From contig JAURFT010000012.1 in assembly GCA_030834185.1 (NCBI GenBank), positions 1-32,763 of the forward strand: DNA of 32,763 nt. Reading direction: 5' to 3'. A model generated the notes under the pieces. The model did not search any database. It was not told where the DNA came from and was given only the letters and a program-made list of their open reading frames with translations. Source of the stretch: Candidatus Nanopelagicales bacterium. GTDB taxonomy: Bacteria > Actinomycetota > Actinomycetes > S36-B12 > UBA5976. This document shows, in pieces, positions 1 through 10,502 of the stretch (positions are counted from its first letter, which is position 1; each line of letters begins with the position of its first letter). Both the position numbers and the translations under genes were made by a program.

Positions 1-998
1 ATTCCATAACGCATCGCATCAAAGCGAGCAAGATTTGAAGAGCACTCGCTTGGTGCAATTAAGTAATAAGCAGCTAGCGCATAATCAAATGATGGACACG
101 ACACTTCAACAATTTCAGCACCTAGTTCACGAAGTAGCTCAACAGCTTCGTTAAATCTGTTTAATACGCCCTGTTGATATCCATCACCAGCGAGTTCCTT
201 AACAACACCTAACTTCATTCCCGAAATATCTTTGCGCTGCGCTGCTGCGACAAAATCTGGGGCTGGCTGATTAATTGAGGTGGAATCCATCTGATCATGT
301 CCAGCGATTGCTTGGTGCAGCAAGGCTGCATCTAAAACTGTTCGGGCGAATGGGCCGGCTTGATCAAGCGAAGACGCTAAAGCAATCATGCCGTAGCGCG
401 AAACTCCACCATAGGTTGGTTTTACGCCAACAGTTCCCGTTACTGCTGCCGGCTGTCTAATTGATCCGCCAGTATCAGTGCCCACTGCTAGTGGTGCTAA
501 AAATCCTGCAACTGCAGCTGAACTGCCGCCGCTGCTGCCGCCAGGAATGCGAGTTAGATCCCATGGGTTTGAAGTTGGTCCATAACCTGATGTTTCAGTA
601 GAGGATCCCATGGCAAATTCATCCATATTCACTTTACCCAAAAGCACCATGCCTGCTTGCTTCATTCGGGCAACCACAGTTGAGTCATATGGTGGTTGCC
701 AGTTTTCTAAAATCTTTGACCCACAAGTTGTTGGCACATCTTGTTGTGTGAAGATATCTTTAACTGCAACTGGAACACCAGCTAGCGGACCAATTAGCTC
801 TCCTGCTGCAATTTGGGCATCTACCGCAGCAGCTTGTGCTAGCGCGCCAGCAGTATCTACAAATAAAAAAGCATTTAATTTGTCATTTACATTAGCAATT
901 CGATCTAAGTGTGCCTGCGCAACTGCCACCGCAGAAAAGTCTTTTGCCTTGATGCCAGCTGCTATTTCTACTGCAGTTAATTCTGTTGGACTGCTCAT
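1..998 (-). CDS. gatA: Glutamyl-tRNA(Gln)/aspartyl-tRNA(Asn) amidotransferase subunit A, 3' end cut by window edge
   Basis: Amidase subunit of GatCAB, which converts misacylated Glu-tRNA(Gln) (or Asp-tRNA(Asn)) to Gln-/Asn-tRNA using glutamine. About 332 codons are visible of the roughly 490 usual for the family; the C-terminal third lies beyond base 1. The amidase-signature Ser-cisSer-Lys triad is present: Lys80 in VAVKDIF, cis-Ser155 in the Gly/Ser-rich loop PGGSSGGSS, and nucleophile Ser179 in GTDTGGS. Spacing matches the family (Lys79/Ser154/Ser178 in the well-studied S. aureus enzyme, offset by one). The start ATG at 998 abuts the gatC stop (TAA at 1001-999) with no gap, so the two are translated from one message. 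gatB is expected just beyond the window on the same strand. Identification is firm; only the truncation limits it. Confidence 0.97.
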   Translation of the reverse strand, partial: MSSPTELTAVEIAAGIKAKDFSAVAVAQAHLDRIANVNDKLNAFLFVDTAGALAQAAAVDAQIAAGELIGPLAGVPVAVKDIFTQQDVPTTCGSKILENWQPPYDSTVVARMKQAGMVLLGKVNMDEFAMGSSTETSGYGPTSNPWDLTRIPGGSSGGSSAAVAGFLAPLAVGTDTGGSIRQPAAVTGTVGVKPTYGGVSRYGMIALASSLDQAGPFARTVLDAALLHQAIAGHDQMDSTSINQPAPDFVAAAQRKDISGMKLGVVKELAGDGYQQGVLNRFNEAVELLRELGAEIVEVSCPSFDYALAAYYLIAPSECSSNLARFDAMRYG

Positions 999-1295
999 TT
1001 ATTCCTCTTCCAAAATTCGAGGAACTTTAAATCTGTCATCTTGCCGAGCTGGTGCTCCAGAAAGCGCTTGCGCTGCAGTTAGTGATTCTCCAATTTCATC
1101 TGGTCGATAAACATTTGTCATCTCTAGCGCATGGGACATGGGCTTAATTTCAGGTGTAACAACCTCTTGCACTTTTGCAACTGAATCCAAAATGACACTC
1201 AGCTGATCGCTGAACCGATCAAGCTCTGCTTCAGTTAGTGAAATTCTTGCTAAATCGGCAATTGCGCGCAGTTCATCACGTGAAAGGCTAGACAT
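999..1295 (-). CDS. gatC: Glutamyl-tRNA(Gln)/aspartyl-tRNA(Asn) amidotransferase subunit C
   Basis: Small scaffold subunit (98 aa, the usual length) that wraps between GatA and GatB and stabilises the amidotransferase. The N-terminal helices (SRDELRAIADLARISLTEAEL) and the central motif with Lys-Pro-Met around residue 52 followed by the Val-Tyr-Arg-Pro-Asp-Glu stretch are typical of the family. It lies 9 bases downstream of ligA and directly abuts gatA on the minus strand, so it is part of the same long transcript. Nothing unusual is seen. Confidence 0.95.
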   Translation of the reverse strand: MSSLSRDELRAIADLARISLTEAELDRFSDQLSVILDSVAKVQEVVTPEIKPMSHALEMTNVYRPDEIGESLTAAQALSGAPARQDDRFKVPRILEEE

Positions 1296-1304
1296 AGCCC
1301 AATC

Positions 1305-4533
<3,229 letters not shown>

Positions 4534-4537
<4 letters not shown>

Positions 4538-5721
4538 ACCTGAGCCTTCACCTTTGTTTCACTAGCCATGCCTGCACTTTTTGCTCGTGCAACAACATCT
4601 GGCAATACTGCAACTAACTTAGCTATATCTGCACTAGATGATGTGGAGCCTAAACTAAATCGAAGTGAGCTTTTCGCTTTTACCGAATCCATCCCCATTG
4701 CAATCAGCACATGTGATGGCTGCGCAATTCCAGCTGAACAGGCAGAGCCAGTTGAAACCTGCACGCCATGGGCATCAAGCAGCATCAACATCGCATCACC
4801 CTCGGCACCAAAAAATGAAAAGTGAGCATTCCCTGGCAAGCGATCTTCCGGGTCTCCGTTATACACAGCCTCGGGCACTGCCACTTTTACCTGCGTAACT
4901 AATTCATTACGCAGCTGGCTCATTCGTTGCGCATGTGCTGCTTGTCTTGCTACAGCTAACTCAACAGCAAGCGCAAGTGCTTGGGCGCCTGCGGCATTTA
5001 TAGTTCCAGATCGCACATCACGTTCCTGATTTCCACCGTGTTGAAGTGGTTCTACTTTTACACCAGTTCGAAGCATTAAAAATCCAGTACCATGAAGCGC
5101 ACCTATCTTGTGGCCGCTTGCTGCGAATGCCGCAACTGGAATCAAAGTTAGATCAATGGGCAAAGTTCCCAGTGCTTGAACAGCATCAGTGTGCACTGGT
5201 ACGTGATAGCGAGCTGCTAATTCAACAACTTCAGCAATTGGCTGCACAGTTCCAACTTCATTATTTGCCCACATCACTGAGATCAGCGAAATTTGATCCG
5301 CAGCAATTGCAAGCTTTGCATCAAGCCACTTCATATCAATTCGACCCAGTTGATCAACTGGAATAAATTCCAAAGTTGCCTCGCCCCGATCTGCCAACCA
5401 TTTAGCAGGATCAAGCACTGCATGATGCTCAACTGCAGAAACTAAAATTAGTGGACGTTTCGCATCGCGCTGTCGCGCCCAATGCAATCCTTTAATTGCA
5501 ATATTGTCAGATTCAGTGCCGCCGGCAGTGAAAAAAATTTCAGCTGCTCGCACATTAATAGCTTTGGCTATCCGTTCACGCGCTTCTTCTACTTGCTGTC
5601 TGGCTTTACGACCAGATTCATGCAGTGAAGATGGGTTAGCAGCAACGCCAAGCTGCTCCACTAGCAGGGATTTCACCTCAGGGAGCAAATTTGTAGTTGC
5701 AGCATGATCAAGATAAGCCAT
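4534..5721 (-). CDS. iscS: Cysteine desulfurase (IscS/NifS class)
   Basis: PLP enzyme that removes sulfur from L-cysteine as a persulfide; the product sulfur here most likely serves MnmA encoded immediately downstream, and possibly Fe-S assembly. 395 aa. Seen motifs: N-terminal LDHAATT, PLP-stacking His in EHHAV (residues 98-102), HTDAVQ near 177-182, Schiff-base Lys205 in SGHKIG, and the catalytic Cys328 in the mobile loop STGSACSAG of group I enzymes. The ATG at 5721 has no strong ribosome-binding site and follows the thioredoxin-like gene by 45 bases, in which I see no terminator. The exact naming (iscS versus a nifS-like paralogue) cannot be settled by eye. Confidence 0.94.
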
Positions 5722-5766
5722 TGGCCAAGTATCTCAGGTTTGCTAAATCAGCGGAGAATTACAGGC

Positions 5767-6651
5767 TTAATACAAGGCATTTGCTAATGCTCTACGGGCA
5801 GATAGCACTATTGGGTCAGCTGGTTCGGCAATCTCAAAAAGCTCCAACAACCGCTGCTTGACCTGCTCTCGCTCATCGCCCACCGTTGCCTTTATGGTCG
5901 CAATTAGCAGCTCGTATGCAGCGTCGTGGTTCCCCGCCAAAATTTGCGCATCCGCATAATCCATCCGAGCTGCTAAATCTGTAACTTCAGGAAGCTGCAG
6001 GTTGGACAAATCTTTACCAGCAGCTCGAAGTTGTAGCGCAATTAAGGCAAGTGCAGCTTTAGCATCACCATCAGCTGGATTATTCTTTATTCGTTCAGTA
6101 TAAATTTTTGCAGCGCCAGCTAAATCTCCTGACATTAGTAAATCTGCTGCTGGATCTTCAATTTCAACTGGTGCTGCAGCTTGCAGATCGGATTCAATCT
6201 CAAGTCCAGGTAAGTTTTGATCTTTTGCAACCTGCATGATTTGTTCAAGTAACTGCCTAATTGCAGATTCAGGCTGAACGCCTTGGAACAGAGGTTGCAC
6301 TTTTCCGGCAAGCACTAAATAAATTGATGGGATTGACTGAGCTTGAAAGGCCTGCGCAATGCCAGGGTTTGCATCAACATCAACCTTTGCCAGCACCCAA
6401 CTTCCATTTGCTTCAACTGCTAGCTTCTCCAAAATTGGTGAAAGCTGTTTGCATGGCTGACACCAGGTAGCCCATAAATCCAAAATGACAGGCACCTGCA
6501 TAGAAAGTTGAGATATTACTTGCTCAATCATTTGGTCAGTAATATCAATTACAAAAGGTGAGTTAACTGGTGGAGTTTGTGCAGCAGTTTTAGCTGCAGC
6601 TAGCGCCGCAAGATCTACCGCTCCTTGAAACGGAATATTTTTTTGGTTCAT
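5767..6651 (-). CDS. Thioredoxin-domain protein with C-terminal TPR-like region (YbbN/CnoX-like)
   Basis: 294 aa. An alanine-rich N-terminal tail (about 1-30) is followed by a thioredoxin fold with the redox motif WCQPCK (Cys64 and Cys67), then helical repeats from about residue 165 with TPR-like spacing (alternating Ala/Leu-rich helices including SGDLAGAAKIYTERIKNNPADG). This architecture is that of YbbN/CnoX, a chaperone-linked thioredoxin. Unlike E. coli YbbN, both active-site cysteines are retained, so disulfide-reductase activity is plausible. The ATG overlaps the meaB stop by four bases (ATGA). A thioredoxin gene also lies next to the thiolase gene in Mycobacterium tuberculosis, supporting conserved neighbourhood. 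No signal peptide, so probably cytoplasmic. Confidence 0.85.
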   Translation of the reverse strand: MNQKNIPFQGAVDLAALAAAKTAAQTPPVNSPFVIDITDQMIEQVISQLSMQVPVILDLWATWCQPCKQLSPILEKLAVEANGSWVLAKVDVDANPGIAQAFQAQSIPSIYLVLAGKVQPLFQGVQPESAIRQLLEQIMQVAKDQNLPGLEIESDLQAAAPVEIEDPAADLLMSGDLAGAAKIYTERIKNNPADGDAKAALALIALQLRAAGKDLSNLQLPEVTDLAARMDYADAQILAGNHDAAYELLIATIKATVGDEREQVKQRLLELFEIAEPADPIVLSARRALANALY

Positions 6652-7358
6652 GCTGCCTCTATTGCCTCAATCAGCTCTGCAACACCTTCACCAACTGTTG
6701 CAACAACACTAATAATTGGTACCTGCTTTGCGCCAGGTAATAACTCAAGCATGGCGCGCAGTTCAGCAACTGCGCTTTGCGCACCATCTTTATCAGATTT
6801 ATTCATCACAAATATGTCTGCGATTTCAAATACGCCCGCTTTAGCTGCCTGTATGGAGTCACCCATTCCTGGCGCAACCACCACAACTACTTGCTGGGCA
6901 ACCCCTGCAATCTCAACCTCGTTCTGACCTACACCGACAGTTTCAATTAAGACATAATCAAAATCTAAACTGCGCAGTAAATCAACTTGAGCGGTTGCAT
7001 ATTTTGCTAATCCGCCTAGATGCCCACCGCTGGCTACAGAACGAATAAATACTTTTGGATTTATTGCGTGCGCTTGCATCCGAATGCGATCACCAAGCAA
7101 CGCCCCACCTGTAATTGGGCTGCTTGGATCAACTGCTAAAACTGCAACTGATTTACCCATGGCAAGCAATTTGGTAATCAAAGAGTTTGTTAACGTTGAT
7201 TTACCTACACCAGGTGGGCCGGTGATACCAATACATTTTGCCGTTGGCTGCAGATTCAAGCTTGCTACATCTAGCGATCCAACATCAAGTTTGCTAAGTA
7301 ATCGACCAAGTGCCCGTCTATCGCCAGCTTGAGCTGCGGTAAGTAAATTTTCTACCAT
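6648..7358 (-). CDS. meaB: MeaB/ArgK-type G3E GTPase, short form (methylmalonyl-CoA mutase chaperone)
   Basis: GTPase that protects and reloads adenosylcobalamin-dependent methylmalonyl-CoA mutase. Motifs counted from the ATG at 7358: Walker A GPPGVGKS (47-54), the AVDPSSP and LGDRIRM signatures (75-94), ETVGVGQNE switch region (139-147) and base-recognition NKSD (186-189). I chose ATG 7358, spaced about 10 bases from AAGG, over a TTG at 7367 that overlaps the thiolase stop and has AAGG only two bases away. At 236 aa it ends just after the G domain (EGVAELIEAIE). MeaB proteins are usually 310-330 aa, so the C-terminal helical/dimerisation arm of some 70-80 residues is absent. The stop overlaps the next gene's ATG, so this is not a window artefact. 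Confidence 0.92.
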   Translation of the reverse strand: MVENLLTAAQAGDRRALGRLLSKLDVGSLDVASLNLQPTAKCIGITGPPGVGKSTLTNSLITKLLAMGKSVAVLAVDPSSPITGGALLGDRIRMQAHAINPKVFIRSVASGGHLGGLAKYATAQVDLLRSLDFDYVLIETVGVGQNEVEIAGVAQQVVVVVAPGMGDSIQAAKAGVFEIADIFVMNKSDKDGAQSAVAELRAMLELLPGAKQVPIISVVATVGEGVAELIEAIEAA

Positions 7359-7363
7359 GCTGA

Positions 7364-8524
7364 TCAAACCTTAACAATGATTGCATCGCCTTGGCCGGTG
7401 CCGCCGCAAAGAGCTGCTGCTCCCAGCCCGCCACCGCGGCGCTTTAATTCAAAGATCAACGTAGTAAGCAGTCTTGCACCTGATGCACCAACCGGATGTC
7501 CAATTGCAATAGCGCCACCATTAACGTTTGTAACATCAGCTGAAATTCCCAATTTATTCATAGACACAGCACTTACTGCTGCAAATGCTTCATTAATCTC
7601 AAACAAGTCTAAATCTGAAATCTTTAGCTTTGCTTTAGCCAATGCCGCATTAATGGCATTTGCTGGTTGTTCATGCAGCGCAGTATCTGGCCCTGCAACT
7701 GATCCATGCGAAACAATCTCTGCTAGGTAATCAAGTCCTAACTTATCTGCATTTTGCTTGGACATTAATACCAGTGCTGCAGCACCATCGCTAATAGCCG
7801 ATGCATTTCCAGCTGTGATGGTGCCTGATGGATTAAACACTGGTTTTAATTTAGCTAGCACTTCAGCTGTAGTGTTTGGTCGAATTCCCTCATCAGCTTT
7901 AATAACTTGTTCGCCAACTTGAATTTCGGAAATCTCAGCAGCCAACAATCCAGCTTGGGTTGCTGCAGCAGCACGAAGATGCGATTGCAGCGCAATCTCA
8001 TCTTGAACCTCACGGGTTAAGTTGTATCGTGGATTGAAGTTATCGGTTGCTGAACCCATGGTTAGATTCTCAAAACTACAAAGCAACGCATCATGCTGCA
8101 TCGAATCAATAACTACGCCATCTCCATATTTAATTCCGCGGCGAAAATTTGGAAGCAGATGGGGTGCATTTGTCATAGATTCCATGCCACCTGCAATAAC
8201 AATTTTTGCAACATCCTCGTTAATCAGATAATGGGCAAGCGCAACTGCGTTAATGCCGCTTAAGCAGACTTTATTTATGCTAGTTGCAGGCACTGAAAAA
8301 CCAAGTCCAGCAGCTACTGCTGCTTTTCGAGCGGCAGATTGACTGGTGCCAGCCTGGATCACATGACCGAGCAAAACCTCATCGATTTGATCTGGGGAGA
8401 TGCCAGCTCGTGCCACTGCAGCTTTGATAGCGTGCGCACCAAGATCTGCAGCACTAAATCCAGCTAAACCGCCAAGTAATTTACCAAATGGGGTTCGCGC
8501 TGCGCTCACAATTACAGTGCTCAA
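7364..8524 (-). CDS. Acetyl-CoA acetyltransferase (thiolase)
   Basis: Thiolase II family, 386 aa: condenses two acetyl-CoA to acetoacetyl-CoA or runs in reverse in beta-oxidation-like degradation. Catalytic residues are all visible: nucleophile Cys87 (NKVCLSG), His343 (IGHPVGASGAR) and Cys373 (CGGTGQGDA). NEAFA is present near the C terminus. The start is TTG at 8524, preceded by a strong GGAGG five bases upstream, which settles the choice. First gene of the minus-strand run, divergent from methylmalonyl-CoA epimerase; the same thiolase-epimerase neighbourhood occurs in Mycobacterium (fadA4 region) and Streptomyces. Whether it acts biosynthetically or catabolically cannot be decided from sequence. 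Confidence 0.94.
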   Translation of the reverse strand: MSTVIVSAARTPFGKLLGGLAGFSAADLGAHAIKAAVARAGISPDQIDEVLLGHVIQAGTSQSAARKAAVAAGLGFSVPATSINKVCLSGINAVALAHYLINEDVAKIVIAGGMESMTNAPHLLPNFRRGIKYGDGVVIDSMQHDALLCSFENLTMGSATDNFNPRYNLTREVQDEIALQSHLRAAAATQAGLLAAEISEIQVGEQVIKADEGIRPNTTAEVLAKLKPVFNPSGTITAGNASAISDGAAALVLMSKQNADKLGLDYLAEIVSHGSVAGPDTALHEQPANAINAALAKAKLKISDLDLFEINEAFAAVSAVSMNKLGISADVTNVNGGAIAIGHPVGASGARLLTTLIFELKRRGGGLGAAALCGGTGQGDAIIVKV

Positions 8525-8566
8525 CTTCGCCTCCAGACATTTTCCTGGCTAAAACTACCGTCAGCG

Positions 8567-8572
8567 TAGGAT
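8567..8572 (+). promoter_or_regulatory. Candidate -10 element for the epimerase gene
   Basis: TAGGAT fits the actinobacterial TANNNT -10 pattern and would place transcription near 8578-8580, giving a leader of about 30 bases before the ATG at 8610. It supports choosing ATG 8610 rather than the in-frame ATG at 8574, which would lie upstream of the predicted transcript. No convincing -35 hexamer was seen, so this is a weak call. Confidence 0.4.
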
Positions 8573-8609
8573 TATGCCTGCTCGACCACTCAACATTGAA
8601 GGAATCCAG

Positions 8610-9035
8610 ATGCCATCACTAGCAGATTACCTAACCCAGCTTGACCATGTGGGAATAGCAGCAGGTGATCTGGCTGCTGCAGTTGATTTCTATCAAAACA
8701 CGCTTGGCCTAGTTGAGGTTCATCGCGAGGAGAACCTCGAACAGCAGGTTGCCGAAGTGATGCTGCAGCCAAGCTCAGGCGGAGCGCAAATCCAGTTGCT
8801 CGCGCCGCTATCGCCAACAAGTCAGATCGCAAAATTCCTCGATCGACGCGGACCAGGAATGCAGCAGTTGGCCTTTGCGGTTTCAGATGTTGAAGCGGCA
8901 GCCGCAGCAGCGCGCAGCGCTGGCGTGCGAGTGCTTTATGAAACTGCAAAAAATGGCACCAAGGGAAGCAAGATTAATTTCTTACACCCAGCTGACTGCG
9001 GTGGTGTGCTAATCGAATTAGTACAACACGTTTAA
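8610..9035 (+). CDS. mce: Methylmalonyl-CoA epimerase
   Basis: Interconverts (2S)- and (2R)-methylmalonyl-CoA between propionyl-CoA carboxylase and the B12-dependent mutase. Two vicinal-oxygen-chelate modules in 141 aa. Start at ATG 8610 because AAGGA sits six bases upstream; an in-frame ATG at 8574 lacks this. Metal ligands expected from the Propionibacterium enzyme: His13 (LDHVGIA), Gln60/Gln62 (QIQLL) and Glu136 (LIELV) are present. The third ligand His of the usual GLHHIAF motif is replaced: here the motif is GMQQLAF, with Gln86 at the ligand position. I recall the same QQ variant in mycobacterial homologues, so it is probably a natural subgroup rather than decay. Divergent from the thiolase; meaB and ATR nearby fit the pathway. 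Confidence 0.92.
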   Translation: MPSLADYLTQLDHVGIAAGDLAAAVDFYQNTLGLVEVHREENLEQQVAEVMLQPSSGGAQIQLLAPLSPTSQIAKFLDRRGPGMQQLAFAVSDVEAAAAAARSAGVRVLYETAKNGTKGSKINFLHPADCGGVLIELVQHV

Positions 9036-9072
9036 GCGCGCTGCGTAATTAAATTTGTAGCTGTTGCTAGTT

Positions 9073-9822
9073 CTAATTGCTACCCAGCGGCTCGGAGAAC
9101 TTCTGCATCTCGCCAGCAAATTGTGTTGGCAGCGGTGCTGCAGCAGGATTTAGCCGTTGCACTATCTCTGTTAGCACTCGATACACACTTGGCTCACCTG
9201 TCCAAAGGTGCTTAGCGCCTGCAACTTCTATCAACTCAAGCTGCGGCAGCACTGCAAATTGTGCACGGGCAGCAGCTGGTGGCAAAAAATCATCAAACTC
9301 TGGAATTAGCGCAACCATTGGAACACTAACATTTTGCCACTTGTGTAAATCAGCTGGTGTTGTCCATCGAAGCGGTGGAGATAGCAAAATCAGACCTGCA
9401 ATATCAAGTTCAGCACCATGCTTTAGCGCAACATCTGTGCCAAAGGACCAGCCAACCAGCCATGGTTTGGGTAGCTTTTGATCAGCGGCAAACTTAACTG
9501 CAGCTCGTAAATCATTTCCTTCACCAAGCGCGGCATCCCATGCGCCTTCAGATTTACCACGATTGCTTTGCGCACCTCTGAGATTAAAACGCAGCACTGC
9601 AAGTTGAGCTAACTGTGGTAATCGCCAAGCTGCTTTACGAAATATATGACTATCCATCATGCCGCCATGTGTTGGCAGCGGATGCAGGCAGAGCATGGTG
9701 GCAACTGGGATCTCAGCTTTTGGTAGCGCTAACTCGCCTACTAGTAATAAATTATCTGAGGTTTTAAATTCAATATCGACTCGATTAGCCGGCAAAATAC
9801 TGGTTGAAGTTATCTCAGTCAT
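9073..9822 (-). CDS. Alpha/beta-hydrolase, function unknown
   Basis: 249 aa alpha/beta-hydrolase fold, related to the dienelactone-hydrolase-like family often annotated as 'alpha/beta hydrolase' in actinobacteria. Visible: oxyanion-region CLHPLPTHGG (45-54), nucleophile elbow GWSFGT with Ser126, acid Asp177 or Asp178 (PEFDD), and catalytic His205 (AKHLW). It has no signal peptide, so it is cytoplasmic. The ATG at 9822 shares its A with the TGA of the upstream zinc-binding protein gene (TGATG), which decides this start over a longer frame beginning at 9885 and indicates coupled translation. Convergent with the epimerase gene, with 37 bases between and no clear terminator. The substrate cannot be inferred. 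Confidence 0.85.
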   Translation of the reverse strand: MTEITSTSILPANRVDIEFKTSDNLLLVGELALPKAEIPVATMLCLHPLPTHGGMMDSHIFRKAAWRLPQLAQLAVLRFNLRGAQSNRGKSEGAWDAALGEGNDLRAAVKFAADQKLPKPWLVGWSFGTDVALKHGAELDIAGLILLSPPLRWTTPADLHKWQNVSVPMVALIPEFDDFLPPAAARAQFAVLPQLELIEVAGAKHLWTGEPSVYRVLTEIVQRLNPAAAPLPTQFAGEMQKFSEPLGSN

Positions 9823-10124
9823 CAGTACCTTGGCGCTCCACCGCGATGCTGAGTTGCTCGTCGGCCCTCTCGATGCAGCCAGCAAGTTTTATGCCAATGC
9901 CTGCGGTGAGTGGCATCTTCATCTCCTTCGGGCCAAACCACAACATGTGGTGTCGCGGGGCGAACTTCATGATCGCAGCCTGGACACCTATAAACCTTGA
10001 TCGAGCTTGATCCGCTTAATTGCCGCACTACATATTGCACACCTTGCCACAACTCAATCGCCTGGTTAGAGGTTGGGCGAAGGTCACGTGTCTCAGTTAC
10101 AAGTCTGCGGTTCCGTCTTGCCAT
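9822..10124 (-). CDS. Conserved actinobacterial zinc-binding small protein
   Basis: 100 aa, very basic. A conserved N-terminal stretch (RRNRRLVTETRDLRP) is followed by a compact putative metal site: Cys47-X2-Cys50 (CPGCDHE), His60 (PHVVVWP), His76/His78 (RRHWHKTCW) and Cys81. Homologues in Streptomyces and relatives are commonly labelled 'ATP/GTP-binding protein', but no nucleotide-binding motif is visible here and I would not carry that label over. GGGGAG lies nine bases upstream of the ATG. It is translationally coupled to the alpha/beta hydrolase. Its cellular role is not known to me; nucleic-acid binding is only a guess from the basic charge and zinc-ribbon-like spacing. Confidence 0.8.
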   Translation of the reverse strand: MARRNRRLVTETRDLRPTSNQAIELWQGVQYVVRQLSGSSSIKVYRCPGCDHEVRPATPHVVVWPEGDEDATHRRHWHKTCWLHREGRRATQHRGGAPRY

Positions 10125-10178
10125 CTGCGTATTCTCCCCTAAGTCGCATTATTTCGTCAGCAGCCGCAGAATAAGCCA

Positions 10179-10502
10179 ATGGTTGGTTGGGGAAGCTACT
10201 CATTTGTATATGGGCCGTTGATGGCTGCGTTAATTATTGGAATCATGATCCTGCTGCTGCGATGGGCCTTTTCGCATGGGCACTCTTTAGTTGAAAAACG
10301 TATCCAGCCAAGCACTAGCGATAACTACGGGATGTTGGTTGAGGTTACTCGGCCAGTTAGTTTAATTGATGGCGAGATGTTTAAACAGCAGCTGCAAGCT
10401 GCCGGAATTAGAGCAACACTTGCATTGACAGTTGACGGGGTGCAGCTAATGGTGTGGCCAAAAGATCTGGGCAAAGCAAAGCAGATATTGGCAATTAGTT
10501 AG
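10179..10502 (+). CDS. Small membrane protein with DUF2007-like C-terminal domain
   Basis: 107 aa. One transmembrane helix (about residues 12-29, [19 protein letters not shown]) followed by a cytoplasmic domain with the pattern E-M-F-K-x2-L-x-A-A-G-I-x-A and a final [13 protein letters not shown]. This resembles the DUF2007 'putative signal transducing' fold found in a conserved actinobacterial family of this length. The ribosome-binding site is weak; the ATG is chosen because it precedes the membrane helix. It is divergent from the zinc-binding protein, and its TAG stop overlaps the TAA of convergent murA. The function is unknown. Confidence 0.78.
   Translation: MVGWGSYSFVYGPLMAALIIGIMILLLRWAFSHGHSLVEKRIQPSTSDNYGMLVEVTRPVSLIDGEMFKQQLQAAGIRATLALTVDGVQLMVWPKDLGKAKQILAIS

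Noticed and set aside
610-1110. 166-codon plus-strand open frame opposite gatA and gatC
   Set aside because: The minus strand clearly encodes GatA with its catalytic triad; the plus frame is a low-complexity Ala/Ser shadow.
9823-9885. Longer start for the alpha/beta hydrolase at 9885
   Set aside because: The extra 21 residues are out-of-frame translation of the upstream zinc-binding protein gene; the TGATG-coupled ATG at 9822 is far better supported.
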